From: Hominenteromicrobium sp900549945 | GTDB lineage: Bacteria > Bacillota > Clostridia > Oscillospirales > Acutalibacteraceae | Direction of reading: 5' to 3' | DNA: 8,804 bases | NCBI GenBank assembly: GCA_902472305.1 | Contig: CABRNK010000035.1 | Span: forward strand, 1 to 8,804 | Part shown: positions 6,608 to 8,804 of the stretch, piece after piece | Position numbering within the stretch: the stretch's first letter is position 1 | Layout of the letters: every line of letters begins with the position of its first letter | Notes under the pieces: generated by a model | What the model was told of the DNA's origin: nothing | What the model saw: the letters and a program-made list of their open reading frames with translations, nothing else | Databases searched by the model: none | Translations under genes and position numbers: made by a program

Positions 6608-6636
6608 TTGACAAGTCCGCATGAAATCACTATAAT
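6608..6636 (+). promoter_or_regulatory. perfect-consensus sigma-A promoter of greA
   Basis: TTGACA (6608-6613), a spacer of exactly 17 bases and TATAAT (6631-6636) match the vegetative consensus at all twelve positions. Transcription would start near 6643, leaving a leader of about 55 bases before greA. It is the strongest promoter in the window and diverges from the panT-coaX promoter about 135 bases away. Confidence 0.93.
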
Positions 6637-6698
6637 AAAAAGTATTGGCGAGATTTCATTCCCTATACAGAATATCCTATAAAGGTGGTTGCTAAAGA

Positions 6699-7181
6699 AT
6701 GGCTGAAAAGGCATACTATGTCACAGAAGAAGGCCGTGAGGCGCTTGAAAAGGAGCTCGATTACCTGAAGGTTGTCCGCCGCAAGGAAGTGGCGGAGAAA
6801 ATCAAGGTGGCGCTTTCCTTCGGCGACCTCTCCGAAAACAGCGAATATGACGAGGCGAAAAACGATCAGGCGATTTTGGAGGCCCGCATTGCAGACCTCG
6901 AGGTCATGCTCAACAACGCGAAGGTCATTGAAAAGAACGAGCAGGAAGCGGATAAGGTGCACATCGGTTCGACTGTTTCCGTCTCCTTTAAGCGAGAAAA
7001 CGGCGCGGAGGCCACGCGCGAGCTCAGCATTGTCGGTTCAAACGAGGCGAATCCGCGGCTCGGCAAAATCTCCGATGAATCCGCAGTCGGCAAGGCACTT
7101 GTCGGCGCGAGGCTCGGCGACAGCGTGGAAGTCGAAACACCCGGCGGCATCGTGGTTTACACGATCCTCTCCGTGTCTTAA
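6699..7181 (+). CDS. greA: transcription elongation factor GreA
   Basis: GreA enters the secondary channel of RNA polymerase and stimulates cleavage of backtracked RNA, rescuing stalled complexes. The 160-residue length is normal. The N-terminal coiled coil covers about 1-77. Its tip reads FGDLSENSEYDEAKND (41-56), with the two acidic residues D43 and E46 that correspond to the catalytic D41/E44 of E. coli GreA. The C-terminal FKBP-like domain (about 84-160) carries the typical ESAVGKALVGARLGD and VETPGG segments. ATG 6699 has AAGGTGG (6682-6688) 10 bases upstream. It lies 68 bases before lysS in the same direction, a common pairing in Firmicutes; a hairpin with T-run between them should reduce read-through. 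Confidence 0.97.
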   Translation: MAEKAYYVTEEGREALEKELDYLKVVRRKEVAEKIKVALSFGDLSENSEYDEAKNDQAILEARIADLEVMLNNAKVIEKNEQEADKVHIGSTVSVSFKRENGAEATRELSIVGSNEANPRLGKISDESAVGKALVGARLGDSVEVETPGGIVVYTILSVS

Positions 7182-7188
7182 TCAATCC

Positions 7189-7221
7189 CGGGCGGTCGGA
7201 GCGGATCCGCCCGCCTTTTTT
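7189..7221 (+). terminator. intrinsic terminator or attenuator between greA and lysS
   Basis: CGGGCGG (7189-7195) pairs with CCGCCCG (7207-7213) around an 11-base loop, followed by CC and six T (7216-7221). It begins 7 bases after the greA stop. Only 28 bases remain before the lysS start and no promoter is visible in them, so lysS probably depends on read-through. That makes a partial terminator the likely role. Confidence 0.78.
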
Positions 7222-7249
7222 ATCCCGGAAATGGAAAGGAAAAGAGCAA

Positions 7250-8804
7250 ATGGCTGAGAAGAACATGCCCGAAGTGCCTGCGCAGCAGTCGCAGGAGGAA
7301 ATCAACGAGATTCTGCGCCTGCGCCGCGAAAAGCTCGCGCAGCTCGCGCAGGACGGCAAGGACCCGTTCACGATCACGAAATACGATGTCACCCATTACA
7401 GCGATGCGATCCGGGCGGATTTCGAGGCGCTCGAGGGGCAGGAGGTCGCGATCGCCGGCCGCATGATGGCAAAGCGCATCATGGGCAAGGCCTCGTTCTG
7501 CAACGTGCAGGATTTCGGCGGCGTGATCCAGTCGTATGTTGCGCGCGACATGGTCGGCGAGGAGGCCTATAAGGATTTCAAAAAGTACGATATCGGCGAC
7601 ATTATCGGTGTCCGCGGCGAGGTTTTCCGCACCAAAACCGGAGAGATCTCCGTGAAGGCCGCTTCGGTCACGCTGCTCTCGAAGAGCCTGCAGGTGCTGC
7701 CCGAGAAGTACCACGGCCTGACGAACACGGACATGCGCTACCGCCAGCGCTATGTGGACCTGATCGTGAACCCCGAGGTGAAGGACACCTTCAAAAAGCG
7801 CAGTCAGATTCTGCGCGAGCTGCGCAGCTACCTCGACGGCAAGGGCTTCCTCGAGGTCGATACACCGATTTTGACGCCGTTTGAGATCGGCGCGGCGGCA
7901 CGTCCGTTCCTCACGCACCACAACACGCTCGACATGGATATGGTGCTGCGCATCGAGACTGAGCTCTATCTGAAGCGCCTGATCGTCGGCGGCATGGACC
8001 GCGTCTACGAGGTGGGCCGCATCTTCCGCAACGAGGGCATGGACACGAAGCACAACCCCGAGTTCACGACGATCGAGCTGTATCAGGCGTACACCGATTA
8101 CCACGGCATGATGGACCTCGTCGAGGAAATGATGAAAACCGTGGCGCAGAACGTCTGCGGTTCGCTGCAGATCACGTATCAGGGCAAGGCGATCGACCTG
8201 AGCCACTGGGAGCGCATGACGATGGTCGAGGCCGTCAAGAAGTACAGCGGCGTCGATTTCGCGGCGATCTCCTCCGACGCCGAGGCGGTCGAAGCGGCGA
8301 AGGCCCACAAGGTTGCGCTGCCGGAGATCCCGACAAAGGGCGCGATCCTCGCGGAGTTCTTCGACGCGTTCGTGGAGGAGAACCTCATCCAGCCGACGTT
8401 TATCTACGATTATCCGGTGGAGAACAGCCCGCTCGCCAAGCGCAAGACGGACGACCCCGCCTTTACGGAGCGCTTCGAGTATTTCATCAACGCGATGGAA
8501 TTCGGCAACGCGTTCTCCGAGCTGAACGATCCGATTGACCAGAAGGGACGCTTTGAGCGCCAGGTGGCTGAGCGCCGCGCGCTTGACCCGGCCTGCAAGG
8601 CGCAGGTCGATTACGACTACATCACCGCGCTCGAATACGGCCTGCCGCCGACGGGCGGCCTCGGCTTCGGTGTGGACCGCCTTGTCATGCTGCTGACGGA
8701 TTCCGCCTCGATCCGCGATGTTCTGCTGTTCCCAACAATGAAGTCCCTGGATGGTGTAAATAAGAAAAATGATGTAAATAATACAGCTTCTGAAGCACCT
8801 GAAA
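7250..8804 (+). CDS. lysS: lysyl-tRNA synthetase, class II (3' end outside the window)
   Basis: Charges tRNA-Lys with lysine in the cytoplasm. The frame is open from ATG 7250 through the last base, 518 codons with no stop. AAAGGA (7235-7240) lies 9 bases before the start. The N-terminal OB-fold anticodon-binding domain covers about 65-150. The class II catalytic core follows: the motif 1 region LEVDTPILTP (201-210), AAARPFLTHHNTLDMD (215-230), motif 2 with GRIFRNEGMDTKHNPEF (256-272), and motif 3 GLGFGVDRLVMLL (470-482). A normal LysRS ends shortly after LLFPTMKSL (492-500). Here the frame goes on through a polar, Asn/Lys-rich stretch (DGVNKKNDVNNTASEAPE, 501-518) that looks like a linker, so an extra C-terminal segment or domain probably lies beyond the edge. 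It shares a transcript with greA if the terminator between them is leaky. No T-box leader is present. Confidence 0.96.
   Translation, partial: MAEKNMPEVPAQQSQEEINEILRLRREKLAQLAQDGKDPFTITKYDVTHYSDAIRADFEALEGQEVAIAGRMMAKRIMGKASFCNVQDFGGVIQSYVARDMVGEEAYKDFKKYDIGDIIGVRGEVFRTKTGEISVKAASVTLLSKSLQVLPEKYHGLTNTDMRYRQRYVDLIVNPEVKDTFKKRSQILRELRSYLDGKGFLEVDTPILTPFEIGAAARPFLTHHNTLDMDMVLRIETELYLKRLIVGGMDRVYEVGRIFRNEGMDTKHNPEFTTIELYQAYTDYHGMMDLVEEMMKTVAQNVCGSLQITYQGKAIDLSHWERMTMVEAVKKYSGVDFAAISSDAEAVEAAKAHKVALPEIPTKGAILAEFFDAFVEENLIQPTFIYDYPVENSPLAKRKTDDPAFTERFEYFINAMEFGNAFSELNDPIDQKGRFERQVAERRALDPACKAQVDYDYITALEYGLPPTGGLGFGVDRLVMLLTDSASIRDVLLFPTMKSLDGVNKKNDVNNTASEAPE

Noticed and set aside
7182..7249. T-box riboswitch before lysS
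   Set aside because: The spacer is only 68 bases and lacks the conserved T-box sequence and specifier stem.
7220..8308. 362-codon minus-strand open frame inside lysS
   Set aside because: It is antisense to lysS and has no recognisable domain or ribosome binding site.

Overview
The window looks like core chromosome of a GC-rich member of the Clostridia, most likely the Oscillospiraceae/Ruminococcaceae group. The evidence is tRNA genes with encoded CCA and Gram-positive-type identities, strong Shine-Dalgarno sites, an anaerobe-type FprA flavodiiron protein, a type III pantothenate kinase beside an ECF-type S component, and a greA-lysS pair. The genus cannot be fixed from the sequence alone.

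Layout. Positions 62-299 carry three tandem tRNA genes, Lys(CUU), Glu(CUC) and Asn(GUU), closed by a rho-independent terminator. A gap of about 570 bases follows, with no gene I can support; its composition changes sharply, from about 40% GC to about 66%. Next come two plus-strand single-gene units, each with its own extended -10 promoter: fprA (996-2156, O2/NO-reducing flavodiiron protein, with a terminator) and rarA (2347-3678, AAA+ recombination factor). Directly behind rarA lies a badly decayed amidase-signature gene (about 3697-4896). It can be read only by changing frame seven times and has probably lost its nucleophilic serine.

Positions 4931-6473 hold a minus-strand operon. It starts at a good promoter, runs through an S component that is probably PanT, then coaX, and ends at a strong hairpin plus T-run. 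The two genes are 4 bases apart and plausibly handle uptake and first phosphorylation of pantothenate for coenzyme A. A structured, GC-rich spacer separates it from a divergent, perfect-consensus sigma-A promoter (TTGACA-17-TATAAT) that drives greA. A hairpin plus T6 separates greA from lysS, which runs off the right edge.

No previously undescribed system is evident: no CRISPR, no phage or IS genes, no toxin-antitoxin or defence genes. The points most worth a second look are the lysS reading frame continuing past the normal end of class II LysRS (possibly into an appended domain), the multi-frameshift amidase relic between intact genes, and the unexplained gap after the tRNA cluster.
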